A program made the translations under genes and the position numbers. Under the pieces are notes generated by a model. It did not search any database, had not been told where the DNA came from, and saw only the letters and a list, made by a program, of their open reading frames with translations. A DNA stretch of 59,229 bases from Chloroflexota bacterium (GTDB lineage: Bacteria; Chloroflexota; Limnocylindria; Limnocylindrales; CSP1-4). The DNA lies in NCBI GenBank assembly GCA_919901745.1, contig CAKKPP010000014.1, forward strand, positions 47,888 through 107,116, in the 5' to 3' direction. Below, piece by piece: positions 25,241 through 33,734 of this stretch (the first letter of the stretch is position 1; each line of letters begins with the position of its first letter).

Positions 25241-27013
25241 GTGACGAACCGCCGTGGCCCGCTGCTCGTCTTCGGGCCACGCTCCGAGACGTACGATTTC
25301 GGGCCGGCGCATCCGCTTACGCCTCGTCGCTTCGCTCCCGCGATCGACCTGCTTCGGCTCGTAGGAGCCGAGCCCGGGCTCGCGCCGGAGCCCGCCACGG
25401 ACGATGAATTGCAGGCGGTCCACGAGGCGACGTACCTCGCGATCGTCCGCCGCCTCTCCGAGGATCCGGCCGGCCGCGCTGCCGCGGGGATCGGAACCGG
25501 CGACGTCCCTGCCTTCGGCGGAATGCATGCGGCGGCTGCCATGGTCGCCGGGGGATCCCTTCGGGCGATCGAGGCCATCCTGCGCGGCGACGACGAGCAT
25601 GCGTTTCATCCCGGCGGGGGGCTCCACCACGCCATGCCGGCGCGGGCGGCCGGGTTCTGCATCTACAACGACCCGGCCCTGGCCATTGCCCGCGCCAGGC
25701 AGGATGGATTGCGCGTCCTGTATGTCGACCTCGACGTTCACCACGGCGATGGCGTCGAGATGATCCATCGCGACGACCCCGGCGTGCTGACCATCTCATT
25801 CCACGAATCCGGCCAGTACCTGTTCCCGGGGACCGGCGCCCTCGACGAGCTGGGCGATGGGGCGGCCGCGGGAACCGTCGTCAATGTCCCGTTCGAGCCG
25901 CAGACCGGCGAAGGCGGCTGGCTTCGCGCGATCGAGCGCCTGGTCCCCGACCTCGCGGCCGCCTTCGGGCCGGACATCATCGTGAGCCAGCACGGCTGCG
26001 ACAGTCACGCCTGGGACCCGTTGGCCCATCTCCGGGTCACCACCACGGCGATGGGCACGGCAGCCAGACTCGTCGATCGGGTCGCGCACCGGTGGGCCGG
26101 GGGACGCTGGCTATCGACCGGCGGGGGAGGCTACGACGCGTACCGCGTCGTGCCGCGGGCGTGGGCCCTGACCTGGCTGGCCGGTGCCCACCTGGACGCG
26201 CCCGCGGCGATCCCCGAGACGTGGCGCCGGCGCTGGTCGCCGGACGCGCTCCGGCACGGCACCTACCCGTTGCCCGAGCAGTTCGACGATGCGCCGAACG
26301 CGGGGTCACCCGTCGATGGGGAGCAGCTCGAGGCGGAGGCGCGAGCGATTGCCGTGGCCGGTCTTGTCCGTCAACTGGTGGTGCCGGCCCTGGTTGTCGC
26401 CGCGGTCGACCGCGGCTGGTGGTCTCCCGAGGCGTCCTCCCCGTCGAGCGGGGATGCGAATTCGCCGCACAGGCCGGCCCACCCGGCCGAGCCGGCCCAC
26501 CCGGCCGAGCCGGCCCACCCGGTGCCAACGATCGTCTCCAGGGTGGACGCGGCCACGTGGCAGCGGCTGCGCGTCGCCCAGCGCACCCTTGCGCCCGCGG
26601 ATCCCGTCGCCGCCCATGCCCTCCTGGCCTCGGCGCTGCGTGCCGTCGGCGGTTCGGAGGTTCGGGTCACCGCGGCGATCGCTGAGGGGCTCGTCGTCGG
26701 CGGGGTCGTTTCCGCCGCGTCCGCCAGCGCCACGGGGGTGCGGACGCTTCTTGCGATCGGTGTCGCGCCGGCGTGGCGTCAGGCCGGTCTGGCGTTGCGT
26801 CTCCTGGCGACCCATCTGGACGATTCGCCGCCGGGCATCCGCTGGGAGGCGATGATCGGGGTCGGGGAGCGTGACGTCGTCGAACCGCTCAGCGATGTCG
26901 AGAGGTTCGGGATCGCGGTGCGCATGCTCGAACAGGCAGGGTTCACCGTCCGACGCATGGAGGACTCCGGCGGTCGCGGCCGGATCCTCGCCCTCCTCGG
27001 AACGCGTGACTGA
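25241..27013 (+). CDS. AcuC-type deacetylase fused to a GNAT acetyltransferase
   Basis: 590 aa. Residues 7-385 are a class I histone-deacetylase-like AcuC domain: GGGLHHAMP (H129-H130), DLDVHHGDG (D165, H167 zinc ligands), QHGCDSHAWDP (D254) and GGGGYDAYR (Y298). Residues about 400-428 are a linker with Ala-His-Pro-Ala-Glu-Pro repeats. Residues 430-590 read as a GNAT domain: LLAIGVAPAWRQAGLALRLL with the acetyl-CoA loop R513-QA-G516-L-A518, then MLEQAGFTVRRMED. In Bacillus, AcuC and AcuA are separate proteins that remove and add acetyl groups on acetyl-CoA synthetase; here both activities appear in one chain. The target protein is inferred, not shown. Confidence 0.8.
   Translation: MTNRRGPLLVFGPRSETYDFGPAHPLTPRRFAPAIDLLRLVGAEPGLAPEPATDDELQAVHEATYLAIVRRLSEDPAGRAAAGIGTGDVPAFGGMHAAAAMVAGGSLRAIEAILRGDDEHAFHPGGGLHHAMPARAAGFCIYNDPALAIARARQDGLRVLYVDLDVHHGDGVEMIHRDDPGVLTISFHESGQYLFPGTGALDELGDGAAAGTVVNVPFEPQTGEGGWLRAIERLVPDLAAAFGPDIIVSQHGCDSHAWDPLAHLRVTTTAMGTAARLVDRVAHRWAGGRWLSTGGGGYDAYRVVPRAWALTWLAGAHLDAPAAIPETWRRRWSPDALRHGTYPLPEQFDDAPNAGSPVDGEQLEAEARAIAVAGLVRQLVVPALVVAAVDRGWWSPEASSPSSGDANSPHRPAHPAEPAHPAEPAHPVPTIVSRVDAATWQRLRVAQRTLAPADPVAAHALLASALRAVGGSEVRVTAAIAEGLVVGGVVSAASASATGVRTLLAIGVAPAWRQAGLALRLLATHLDDSPPGIRWEAMIGVGERDVVEPLSDVERFGIAVRMLEQAGFTVRRMEDSGGRGRILALLGTRD
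26476..26520 (+). repeat. 18-bp in-frame tandem repeat in the acuC-GNAT linker
   Basis: GGCCCACCCGGCCGAGCC occurs at 26476-26493 and 26494-26511, with a half copy after. It encodes Ala-His-Pro-Ala-Glu-Pro units, so linker length could vary in 6-residue steps. Confidence 0.9.
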
Positions 27014-27025
27014 CGCGACACGAGG

Positions 27026-27060
27026 GACCGCCGGTCGGGTTGGGGCCCGGACCGGCGGTC
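27026..27060. terminator. Strong bidirectional terminator-type hairpin
   Basis: GACCGCCGGTC (27026-27036) pairs perfectly with GACCGGCGGTC (27050-27060); the 13-nt loop has further G/C pairing. It lies between the convergent acuC-GNAT and doxX genes, with no T-tract. Confidence 0.6.
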
Positions 27061-27089
27061 AGAGGAGGGATCGGTCTACGATGGGACGG

Positions 27090-27839
27090 TCAGGTTCCCG
27101 CGGACCCTCCGTTCGCGGGCTTGATGGCCACCTTCCGGGCCCATGGGGTGCCGAGCTTCGGGAGGAGGTAGCGGTCGACGCCGTAGTAGCCGGCGACGCG
27201 CCAGGCGAGGATGAGCCCGATCGCGAACGTGAACAGGACCGGGTTGGTGGAGGCCGAGCCCGCGAGCAGGAAGCTCATGTTCATGAGCGCCCCGAAGAAG
27301 GCGGCCACGCCCACGAGCGCGCCAACGAGCAGACCGACGCCGACCGCGATCTCGCCGAACGTGACGAGCGGCGCGAACCAGGTTTCCGCGTTGTTGTCGA
27401 GCAGCACGTTGATGAAGTCGCGATACCACTCGAAGGAGATCGGCGGGCGCCCCTCCTCGGGGATGCTGGCCGCTCGCTCCCAGTAGCCGCGCAGCGCCGA
27501 CCCGCCGTCCATCCAGCCTTCGCCTTCGAACTTGTGCCAGCCGGCCTCGAGCCAGGAGAAGCCGAGGAAAATGCGTACGGGAAGCCAGAACAGGCCGGCC
27601 CTCGTGTTGCTGAAGAGATAGCGGGTGAAGGTCGGGCCTTCGACCTCGACGACCTGCGCCTCGGGCGCCTTGCGGTCTTCGAACATCGCGATCACCACGA
27701 CGATGGCGAGGACCCAGAAGATGACGGTCAAGGCCGGGCGAAGCCCTTCCGGTGGCTCCAGCCACGGGTTCTGCATGTAGACCAGGACGACAGCCGCGAC
27801 GATCGCGAGCGGTGCGGCCAGTCTTCGAAGCGTGGACAT
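27090..27839 (-). CDS. DoxX-family membrane protein
   Basis: 249 aa. An N-terminal TM pair (residues 8-22 and 36-52) precedes a DoxX domain: LPVRIFLGFSWLEAGWHKF, LVTFGEIAVGVGLLVGAL, FFGALMNMSFLLAG and FAIGLILAWRVAGYYG. DoxX proteins are quinol- or thiosulfate-linked oxidoreductase subunits or redox-stress proteins; no partner gene is adjacent. ATG at 27839 has a good SD, GGGAGG, 5 nt upstream. TACAGT at 27891-27886 is a possible -10, giving a leader of about 40 nt. Confidence 0.85.
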   Translation of the reverse strand: MSTLRRLAAPLAIVAAVVLVYMQNPWLEPPEGLRPALTVIFWVLAIVVVIAMFEDRKAPEAQVVEVEGPTFTRYLFSNTRAGLFWLPVRIFLGFSWLEAGWHKFEGEGWMDGGSALRGYWERAASIPEEGRPPISFEWYRDFINVLLDNNAETWFAPLVTFGEIAVGVGLLVGALVGVAAFFGALMNMSFLLAGSASTNPVLFTFAIGLILAWRVAGYYGVDRYLLPKLGTPWARKVAIKPANGGSAGT

Positions 27840-27885
27840 GTGTGCCTCCCTCGATGTCGGCCCGATGGTTGGTCCGATTGACCGG

Positions 27886-27891
27886 ACTGTA
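27886..27891 (-). promoter_or_regulatory. Candidate -10 TACAGT of doxX
   Basis: About 46 nt upstream of the ATG on the minus strand; no clear -35. The 248-bp gap to lhr otherwise holds only two TCGAACGG direct repeats near the lhr promoter. Confidence 0.35.
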
Positions 27892-28072
27892 ATCCTCAGG
27901 TCATCGCTGTGCACCTCGACCATCGCTCACGACGGCCTCGCAGGGCACGTGCCAACGGCCCCTTGTCGGCGGGCCGAACGGCCGGTTCGGAGGGGGCCGA
28001 GATCCGGGTGACCGCGCCCCGGGCGATCGCCTCTCGGTCGTCGAACGGACGGTCGAAATCGAACGGGCGGCC

Positions 28073-28078
28073 TATACT
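28073..28078 (+). promoter_or_regulatory. -10 element TATACT of lhr
   Basis: Ends 9 nt before the GTG at 28088. Confidence 0.5.
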
Positions 28079-28087
28079 CGCCCTCCC

Positions 28088-31000
28088 GTGAATGACGTCA
28101 TCGCCGCCGACCCGCTGGCACTGTTCGGCCCCGCGGTCCGCGCCTGGTTCGAGTCCACGTTCGAGGCTCCGACCAGGGCTCAGTCGGACGGCTGGGCGGC
28201 CATTGCGGCCGGACACCATGTCCTCGTTCACGCACCGACCGGGAGCGGCAAGACCCTCGCCGCGTTCCTGTGGTGGATCGATCGACTTGCGGCCGCGGCC
28301 GAGGTATCGCAGGCGTCATCGGGCGCTCGGGCCGCGGTCGGCGTTCGCGTCCTGTACATCTCGCCGCTCAAGGCGCTGACCTACGACATCGAGCGCAACC
28401 TGCGCGCCCCCCTGACCGGCATCCGGATCCAGGCCGAGCGGCTCGGCCTGCCGCCTCCGGGCATCTCGATCGGATTGCGGACCGGTGACACCACGGCCCA
28501 GGCCCGGCGCGATCTCGTTCGCCATCCACCCGACATCCTGATCACGACGCCCGAGTCGCTGTACCTGCTGCTCACGAGCGCGGCCCGGGAGATGCTGCGT
28601 GACGTCGAGGCGGTCATTGTCGACGAGGTCCACGCGATCGCCGGGACGAAGCGCGGCGCGCATCTCGCACTCAGCCTGGAACGACTGGAGCGACTGCGGT
28701 TGCGCCCGCGGGCGCCGCTCCAGCGGATCGGCCTGTCGGCTACCCAGAAGCCGCTCGAGACGATCGCCCGGTTCCTCGGTGGGATCGGCCGCGGTCGCGA
28801 CGTGACCGTCGTCGATGCCGGGGCACGGAAGCCGCTCGATCTGCGCGTCGTCGTCCCGGTCGAGGACATGACCCGGATCGGCAAGGAGCTTCCCCCGCCG
28901 GGCGATTCGGCGATGGGGCGGGACCTTCGAACCAGCATCTGGCCGTCGGTCCATCCTCGGATCCTCGAACTCATCCGGGCCCACAAGAGCACCATCGTCT
29001 TCGTGAACAGCCGGCGACTCGCCGAGCGATTGGCACATCGCCTGAACGAGCTCGCAGGCGAGGACCTCGTCCGGGCGCACCACGGCAGCATCGCCCGCGA
29101 ACAGCGGGTGCAGATCGAGGAGGATCTGAAGGCGGGTCGGTTGCCCGCGCTCGTGGCGACGAGCTCGCTGGAGCTCGGCATCGACATGGGCGCGGTCGAC
29201 CTCGTCATCCAGGTCGAGAGTCCCACCTCGGTCGCGAGCGGGCTCCAGCGCGTCGGCCGGGCCGGCCACCACGTCGGCGCTCCCTCGAAGGGCGTGATCT
29301 TCCCGAAGTTCCGGGGCGACCTCCTCGAAAGCGCTGTCGTGGTACGCCGAATGCGCGAGGGACTGGTCGAGACGACGACCCTGCCCCGAAACCCGCTCGA
29401 CGTCCTCGCCCAGCAGATCGTGGCGATGACCGTCATGGACAGCTGGACCGTCGACGAGATCCACGCGACGGCGACCCGCGCCGCCCCGTTCGAGACGCTG
29501 CCGCGCGAGGCCCTTGAGGGCGTGCTGGGCATGCTCGCCGGCGTCTACCCATCCGACGAGTTCGCCGAACTCAAGCCGCGCCTGTCATGGGATCGGATGA
29601 CCGACCGGGTCGAGGGCCGGCGCGACGCCCGCGTCGTCGCCGTCACCAGCGGCGGCACGATCCCGGACCGCGGGCTCTTTGGCGTGTTTCTCGTCGGGGA
29701 GGCCGGCACACCGGGCAGGCGAGTGGGCGAACTCGACGAGGAGATGGTCTACGAGCTCCGTGCGGGGATGCACGGCGACGTCATCGTCCTCGGCGCGTCG
29801 TCGTGGCGGGTCAACGAGATCACAGCGGATCGCGTTCTCGTGGAACCAGCGCCCGGCGTTCCCGGCAAGCTCCCGTTCTGGAAGGGCGACACGATCGGGC
29901 GGCCGATCGAACTGGGACGGGCGATCGGGGCCTTCCTGCGCGAGGCCGAGGACGACCTCGCGCGCGGCGAGCGCGGACGCGAGGCGCTCGGGACGCGCCT
30001 GCGAGAGCGGCACGACCTCGACGACCTCGCGACGGGCAACCTCCTGACCTACCTCGACGACGAGCGCCAGGCCGTCGGGGTCCTGCCGACCGACCGGCGG
30101 GTCGTGATCGAACGGTTCCGCGACGAGCTCGGCGACTGGCGGCTGTGCCTGCTGACGCCGTTCGGTGGGCGAGTCCACGCCCCGTGGGCGATGGCGATCG
30201 AATCCCGCCTGCGCGACCGGCTTGGCCTCGAGGCGCAGACGATGTCGTCCGATGATGGCATCGCGATCCGGCTGGGTGACGGCGATCTCGACGGGGTCGA
30301 AGCCCTGCTCTTTCCGTCGCCGGACGAGATCGAGGACCTGGTCGTCGCCGCGGTCGGCGGATCGGCGCTCTTCGCGTCGCGGTTCCGCGAGAACGCGGGC
30401 CGGGCGTTGCTGCTGCCGCGCAGACGGGCCGGCGCACGGACACCGCTCTGGCAACAGCGCCAGCGAGCGGCCGACCTGCTCCAGGTCGCGAGCCGCTACG
30501 GCAGCTTCCCGATCCTCGTGGAGACCTATCGCGAGTGCCTCTCGGATGTCTTCGACCTGCCCGCGCTCCGCGAGCTGCTTGCCGGGGTCGAGCGGCGCGA
30601 GATCACCGTGCACGGCGTCGAGACGGTGAAGGCCTCGCCCTTCGCAAGCTCGCTGCTCTTCGACTACATCGGCGCCTACATGTACGAGGGCGATGCGCCA
30701 CTCGCCGAGCGCCGCGCCGGCGCCCTGGCGCTGGATCGCGATCTGCTCCGCGAGCTGCTGGGCCAGGAGGAGTTGCGTGAGCTGCTCGACCCGGAGGCCC
30801 TCGGGGACCTCGAGCTGGCTCTTCAGTTCCTCGCCGACGACCGTCGGGCGGGGAGCGCGGACGCGGTCCACGACCTTCTGCGTCGCCTCGGCGACCTGAC
30901 CGATGATGAGGTCGCGGCGCGGGTCGAGGGCGGGCGCGCCGCCATGGCGGCTCATCTCGACGTCCTGCTTGGTTCGCGCCGTGCGGTCCGTGTCCGGATC

Positions 31001-32662
31001 GCCGGAGACGAGCGCTGGATCGCGCTGGAGGACGTCGGGCGCTATCGCGACGCGCTCGGGACCGCCGCGCCGGCCGGCGTCCCGGAGGCGTACCTCGCGC
31101 CGACCAGCGCGCCCCTCGATGGACTCCTCGCCCGATGGGCCCGGACCCACGGTCCGTTCCTGGCCGTCGACCCCGCGCGACGATGGGGCCTGCCGCTCGA
31201 CAGCGTCGAGGACGTCCTCGCGCGGTTGCTCGCCGCCGGTACCGTCCTCCGCGGTGAGTTCCGGCCCGCCGGGACGGAACGCGAATGGTGCGACCCGGAG
31301 GTGCTCCGGCGGCTGCGGCGCGCCTCGCTGGCGCGCCTTCGTCGAGAGGTGGAACCGGTGGAACCGTCCGCGCTCGGGCGGTTCCTGCCCTCATGGCAGG
31401 GCGTCGCGGCCGTGGGCGACGCGCCGCCGCCGCTCCGCGGTTCCGCGGCGATGGAGCGGCTGGCGGAGGTCGTGGATCAGCTCTCCGGGGTCGCGATCCC
31501 GGCGTCGGTGCTCGAGCGAGACGTCCTGCCTGCGCGGATCCCCGGCTACCAGCCGCGCCTGCTCGACGAGTTGGGCGCCGCCGGCGAGGTCGCCTGGGCG
31601 GGGCGCGGCAGCCTCGGTCGCGACGACGGCAGGATCGTCCTGTATCGCCCTGGACGAGAGGCGCTTCGGCCTGCTCGGCCCATGGTCGATCAGCCTGGTG
31701 GTCCACGGTACGACGCGATCCGCGCGCACCTGGCCCGCCGCGGGGCGTGCTTCTATCGCGAGCTGTTCGCGGCGGCCGGGGGCGGCTCGGACCGCGACGT
31801 CCTCGACGCCCTGTGGGACCTGGTCTGGGCCGGCGAGGTCACCAACGACACGTTCTCCCCGCTGCGCGCTCTGCGCTGGAAGCGCCCGAGCCGAACCTCG
31901 CGTCCGCGTCCCGGCCGCCTGACGGCGCTCGGACCACCCGAGGCCGCCGGTCGCTGGTCGCTGGTCGATGTCCCCACGGAGCCGGAGGCCACCGCCGAGA
32001 CGCCACCCACCGCCGAGACGCCACCCAGCGGGCCGTCGTCCACCGAGCGGATGCATGCCCGCGCCCTTGCGCTCCTCGATCGCCACGGGGTCGTGACGCG
32101 TGAGGCCGTCATGTCCGAGGACGTCGACGGCGGCTTCTCCGCGGTCTACCCGATCCTGCGGATGCTCGAGGAGGCAGGTCGCATCCGGCGCGGGTACTTC
32201 GTTGAGGGGCTTGGTGCGGCGCAGTTCGCCCAGCCCGGAGCGGTGGATCGGCTGCGGTCTGTTCGAGAGGTTCCGAGCGCAGGCCGCCCGATCGTCCACC
32301 TGCTGGCCGCCGCCGACCCGGCGAACCCGTACGGCGCCGCGATCGCGTGGCCGCGCCGCAGCGAGGCTGACCGGCGGCCCCTCCAGCGCGCAGCCGGTGC
32401 CTACGTCGTGCTCGTCGATGGCGTCGCGGCCCTCTACGTCGATCGCGGCGGTCGCTCGCTCCAGACCCTGCCTGCCTTCGATGACCCGGAGGTCGCGTCG
32501 GCGGCCATCGGCGCCCTGCGCGCCATCCCCACGGAGCGACGCACCCGGGAACTCGTGGTCGGCAAGATCGACGGGATTCCCGTCTCCGATTCGCCCACCC
32601 GCGCAACGTTGATCCAGGCCGGTTTCAGCGCCGGCTACCGCGGCCTCGTTCTGCGCGGGTAG
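28088..32662 (+). CDS. lhr: Large Lhr-type DEAD/DEAH helicase
   Basis: 1524 aa, the size of full-length Lhr. Helicase core: motif I HAPTGSGKT (Lys55), motif II DEVH (D179-H182), IGLSATQKPLE, IVFVNSRRLAERLAHRL, HHGSIAREQR, VATSSLELGIDMGAVDLVI and QRVGRAGHHVG. The long C-terminal region (about 860-1524) matches the Lhr-CTD with winged-helix and beta-barrel parts. Lhr is a 3'-5' ssDNA translocase that unwinds RNA:DNA hybrids and is linked to DNA repair. GTG is the start; a nearby ATG at 28092 is out of frame. A Thr/Pro-rich linker with a repeated AETPP lies near residue 1300. Confidence 0.94.
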   Translation: MNDVIAADPLALFGPAVRAWFESTFEAPTRAQSDGWAAIAAGHHVLVHAPTGSGKTLAAFLWWIDRLAAAAEVSQASSGARAAVGVRVLYISPLKALTYDIERNLRAPLTGIRIQAERLGLPPPGISIGLRTGDTTAQARRDLVRHPPDILITTPESLYLLLTSAAREMLRDVEAVIVDEVHAIAGTKRGAHLALSLERLERLRLRPRAPLQRIGLSATQKPLETIARFLGGIGRGRDVTVVDAGARKPLDLRVVVPVEDMTRIGKELPPPGDSAMGRDLRTSIWPSVHPRILELIRAHKSTIVFVNSRRLAERLAHRLNELAGEDLVRAHHGSIAREQRVQIEEDLKAGRLPALVATSSLELGIDMGAVDLVIQVESPTSVASGLQRVGRAGHHVGAPSKGVIFPKFRGDLLESAVVVRRMREGLVETTTLPRNPLDVLAQQIVAMTVMDSWTVDEIHATATRAAPFETLPREALEGVLGMLAGVYPSDEFAELKPRLSWDRMTDRVEGRRDARVVAVTSGGTIPDRGLFGVFLVGEAGTPGRRVGELDEEMVYELRAGMHGDVIVLGASSWRVNEITADRVLVEPAPGVPGKLPFWKGDTIGRPIELGRAIGAFLREAEDDLARGERGREALGTRLRERHDLDDLATGNLLTYLDDERQAVGVLPTDRRVVIERFRDELGDWRLCLLTPFGGRVHAPWAMAIESRLRDRLGLEAQTMSSDDGIAIRLGDGDLDGVEALLFPSPDEIEDLVVAAVGGSALFASRFRENAGRALLLPRRRAGARTPLWQQRQRAADLLQVASRYGSFPILVETYRECLSDVFDLPALRELLAGVERREITVHGVETVKASPFASSLLFDYIGAYMYEGDAPLAERRAGALALDRDLLRELLGQEELRELLDPEALGDLELALQFLADDRRAGSADAVHDLLRRLGDLTDDEVAARVEGGRAAMAAHLDVLLGSRRAVRVRIAGDERWIALEDVGRYRDALGTAAPAGVPEAYLAPTSAPLDGLLARWARTHGPFLAVDPARRWGLPLDSVEDVLARLLAAGTVLRGEFRPAGTEREWCDPEVLRRLRRASLARLRREVEPVEPSALGRFLPSWQGVAAVGDAPPPLRGSAAMERLAEVVDQLSGVAIPASVLERDVLPARIPGYQPRLLDELGAAGEVAWAGRGSLGRDDGRIVLYRPGREALRPARPMVDQPGGPRYDAIRAHLARRGACFYRELFAAAGGGSDRDVLDALWDLVWAGEVTNDTFSPLRALRWKRPSRTSRPRPGRLTALGPPEAAGRWSLVDVPTEPEATAETPPTAETPPSGPSSTERMHARALALLDRHGVVTREAVMSEDVDGGFSAVYPILRMLEEAGRIRRGYFVEGLGAAQFAQPGAVDRLRSVREVPSAGRPIVHLLAAADPANPYGAAIAWPRRSEADRRPLQRAAGAYVVLVDGVAALYVDRGGRSLQTLPAFDDPEVASAAIGALRAIPTERRTRELVVGKIDGIPVSDSPTRATLIQAGFSAGYRGLVLRG

Positions 32663-32675
32663 GGTCGAAGCCCCG

Positions 32676-32963
32676 ATGACGGTGATCGAGGTCACCTGCA
32701 CCCCGGATGGAGCCGGCTGGACCTGCACGGTGGACGTGCGCGACCCTGATGGGTCCGCGACCCGTCACCGCGTCGCGGTCAGCGCGGAGGACCTCGACCG
32801 GCTTGGTCCGGGCGCGACCGATCCAATCGACCTCGTCCGGCGCTCGTTCGTATTCCTGCTCGCTCGCGAGCCGAAGGAGTCCATCCTGGCCGCCTTCGAC
32901 CTCCCGGTGATCGGCCGCTTCTTCCCCGAGTTCGAGGCCGAGATCACTCGGACCACGGACTGA
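32676..32963 (+). CDS. Conserved small protein of unknown function
   Basis: 95 aa. Reads WTCTVDVRDPDGSATRHRVAVS and then SFVFLLAREPKESILAAFDL and IGRFFPEFE, a compact pattern I recognise as a recurrent hypothetical protein in high-GC Gram-positives, without known role. It starts 13 nt after lhr. TAGGGT at 32660-32665 (made of the lhr stop) lies 10 nt before the ATG, but chance is likely. Confidence 0.7.
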   Translation: MTVIEVTCTPDGAGWTCTVDVRDPDGSATRHRVAVSAEDLDRLGPGATDPIDLVRRSFVFLLAREPKESILAAFDLPVIGRFFPEFEAEITRTTD

Positions 32964-32994
32964 CCGCCCGGCGATCGGCGGCCGTCGGGCCGCG

Positions 32995-33000
32995 TATCAT
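32995..33000 (+). promoter_or_regulatory. -10 element TATCAT of the amidotransferase gene
   Basis: Ends 8 nt before the ATG at 33009. Confidence 0.5.
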
Positions 33001-33008
33001 CCCCGGCT

Positions 33009-33725
33009 ATGTGCGAGCACTTCGTGGCCCGGGCCGCCGAGCCGTTCCGGATCGACGAGCTGTGGCCATTCGTGGAAAAGGTCGAGCGGTTCGGGATTGC
33101 CGGGTTCGGCTGGGGCGCCGGCTGGCTCGGCGACGACGGAGGGCTTCACAGCCATCGCGATGTCCGGGCGTTTCGCGACGACCCGCGGCGCGAGGAGATC
33201 GGGAGCGTCGAGACCACGTCCGTCCTCGTCCATCTTCGTCGGCCCTCGAAGCTGTCCACGCTGGACCTGCCCGACACGCAGCCGTTCGACGACCCGGCCG
33301 GTCGCTACATCGTCAGCCACAACGGCGACTTCAGGCTTCATCGTGAGTGGCGCAGCCGGTATCGCGCCCAGGGTCGGATCCACGGGCGAGCCGACACGGA
33401 GCCCGGCATCCGCTGGCTCGAGGACGAGTATCGGGCCGGGGAGCCGGCCGGCCATATCCTCGGCGCACTCCACGACACGTTCGCCGGCCAGGCGAACCTC
33501 GCATTGCTCGAGGCCGGCGGCGACGTCCACCACTACGCCGGAAACACGGAGAACCCGGTCTTCACATTCCGCCTCGGTCGGATCGGGATCGCCTCGACGG
33601 GCCTCTATTCGCTCGACCGGTCCGTGTTCCGGTTCGCCGCCCCGGGGGCCACGGACCGGCGGCTCGTCTCGATCCGGACCACGGCCAGCCTTGCCCGAGA
33701 CGGCAGCGCGACGGGCGCCGCATAG
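33009..33725 (+). CDS. Class II glutamine amidotransferase domain protein
   Basis: 238 aa. Catalytic Cys2 directly follows the initiator Met (MCEHFVARA). Downstream are SVLVHLRRPS (R77/R78 region) and YIVSHNGDF (N105-G106-D107), the Ntn-hydrolase glutaminase signature of the GATase_4/YafJ type. The stand-alone glutaminase lacks a synthase domain, so its ammonia acceptor is unknown. Confidence 0.88.
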   Translation: MCEHFVARAAEPFRIDELWPFVEKVERFGIAGFGWGAGWLGDDGGLHSHRDVRAFRDDPRREEIGSVETTSVLVHLRRPSKLSTLDLPDTQPFDDPAGRYIVSHNGDFRLHREWRSRYRAQGRIHGRADTEPGIRWLEDEYRAGEPAGHILGALHDTFAGQANLALLEAGGDVHHYAGNTENPVFTFRLGRIGIASTGLYSLDRSVFRFAAPGATDRRLVSIRTTASLARDGSATGAA

Positions 33726-33728
33726 CAT
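33723..33728 (+). promoter_or_regulatory. -10 element TAGCAT of the MFS transporter gene
   Basis: Ends 6 nt before the ATG at 33735; its first three bases are the stop codon of the preceding gene. Confidence 0.45.
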
Positions 33729-33734
33729 GCAGGC

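Noticed and set aside
26476..26520. Frame error joining two genes in acuC-GNAT
   Set aside because: The frame is continuous through the repeat linker, with normal codon use on both sides and no stop or start at the joint.
32660..32665. TAGGGT as a leaderless -10 for the gene at 32676
   Set aside because: Spacing is 10 nt, the first bases are the lhr stop codon and GGG is a poor match; kept only as a weak possibility.
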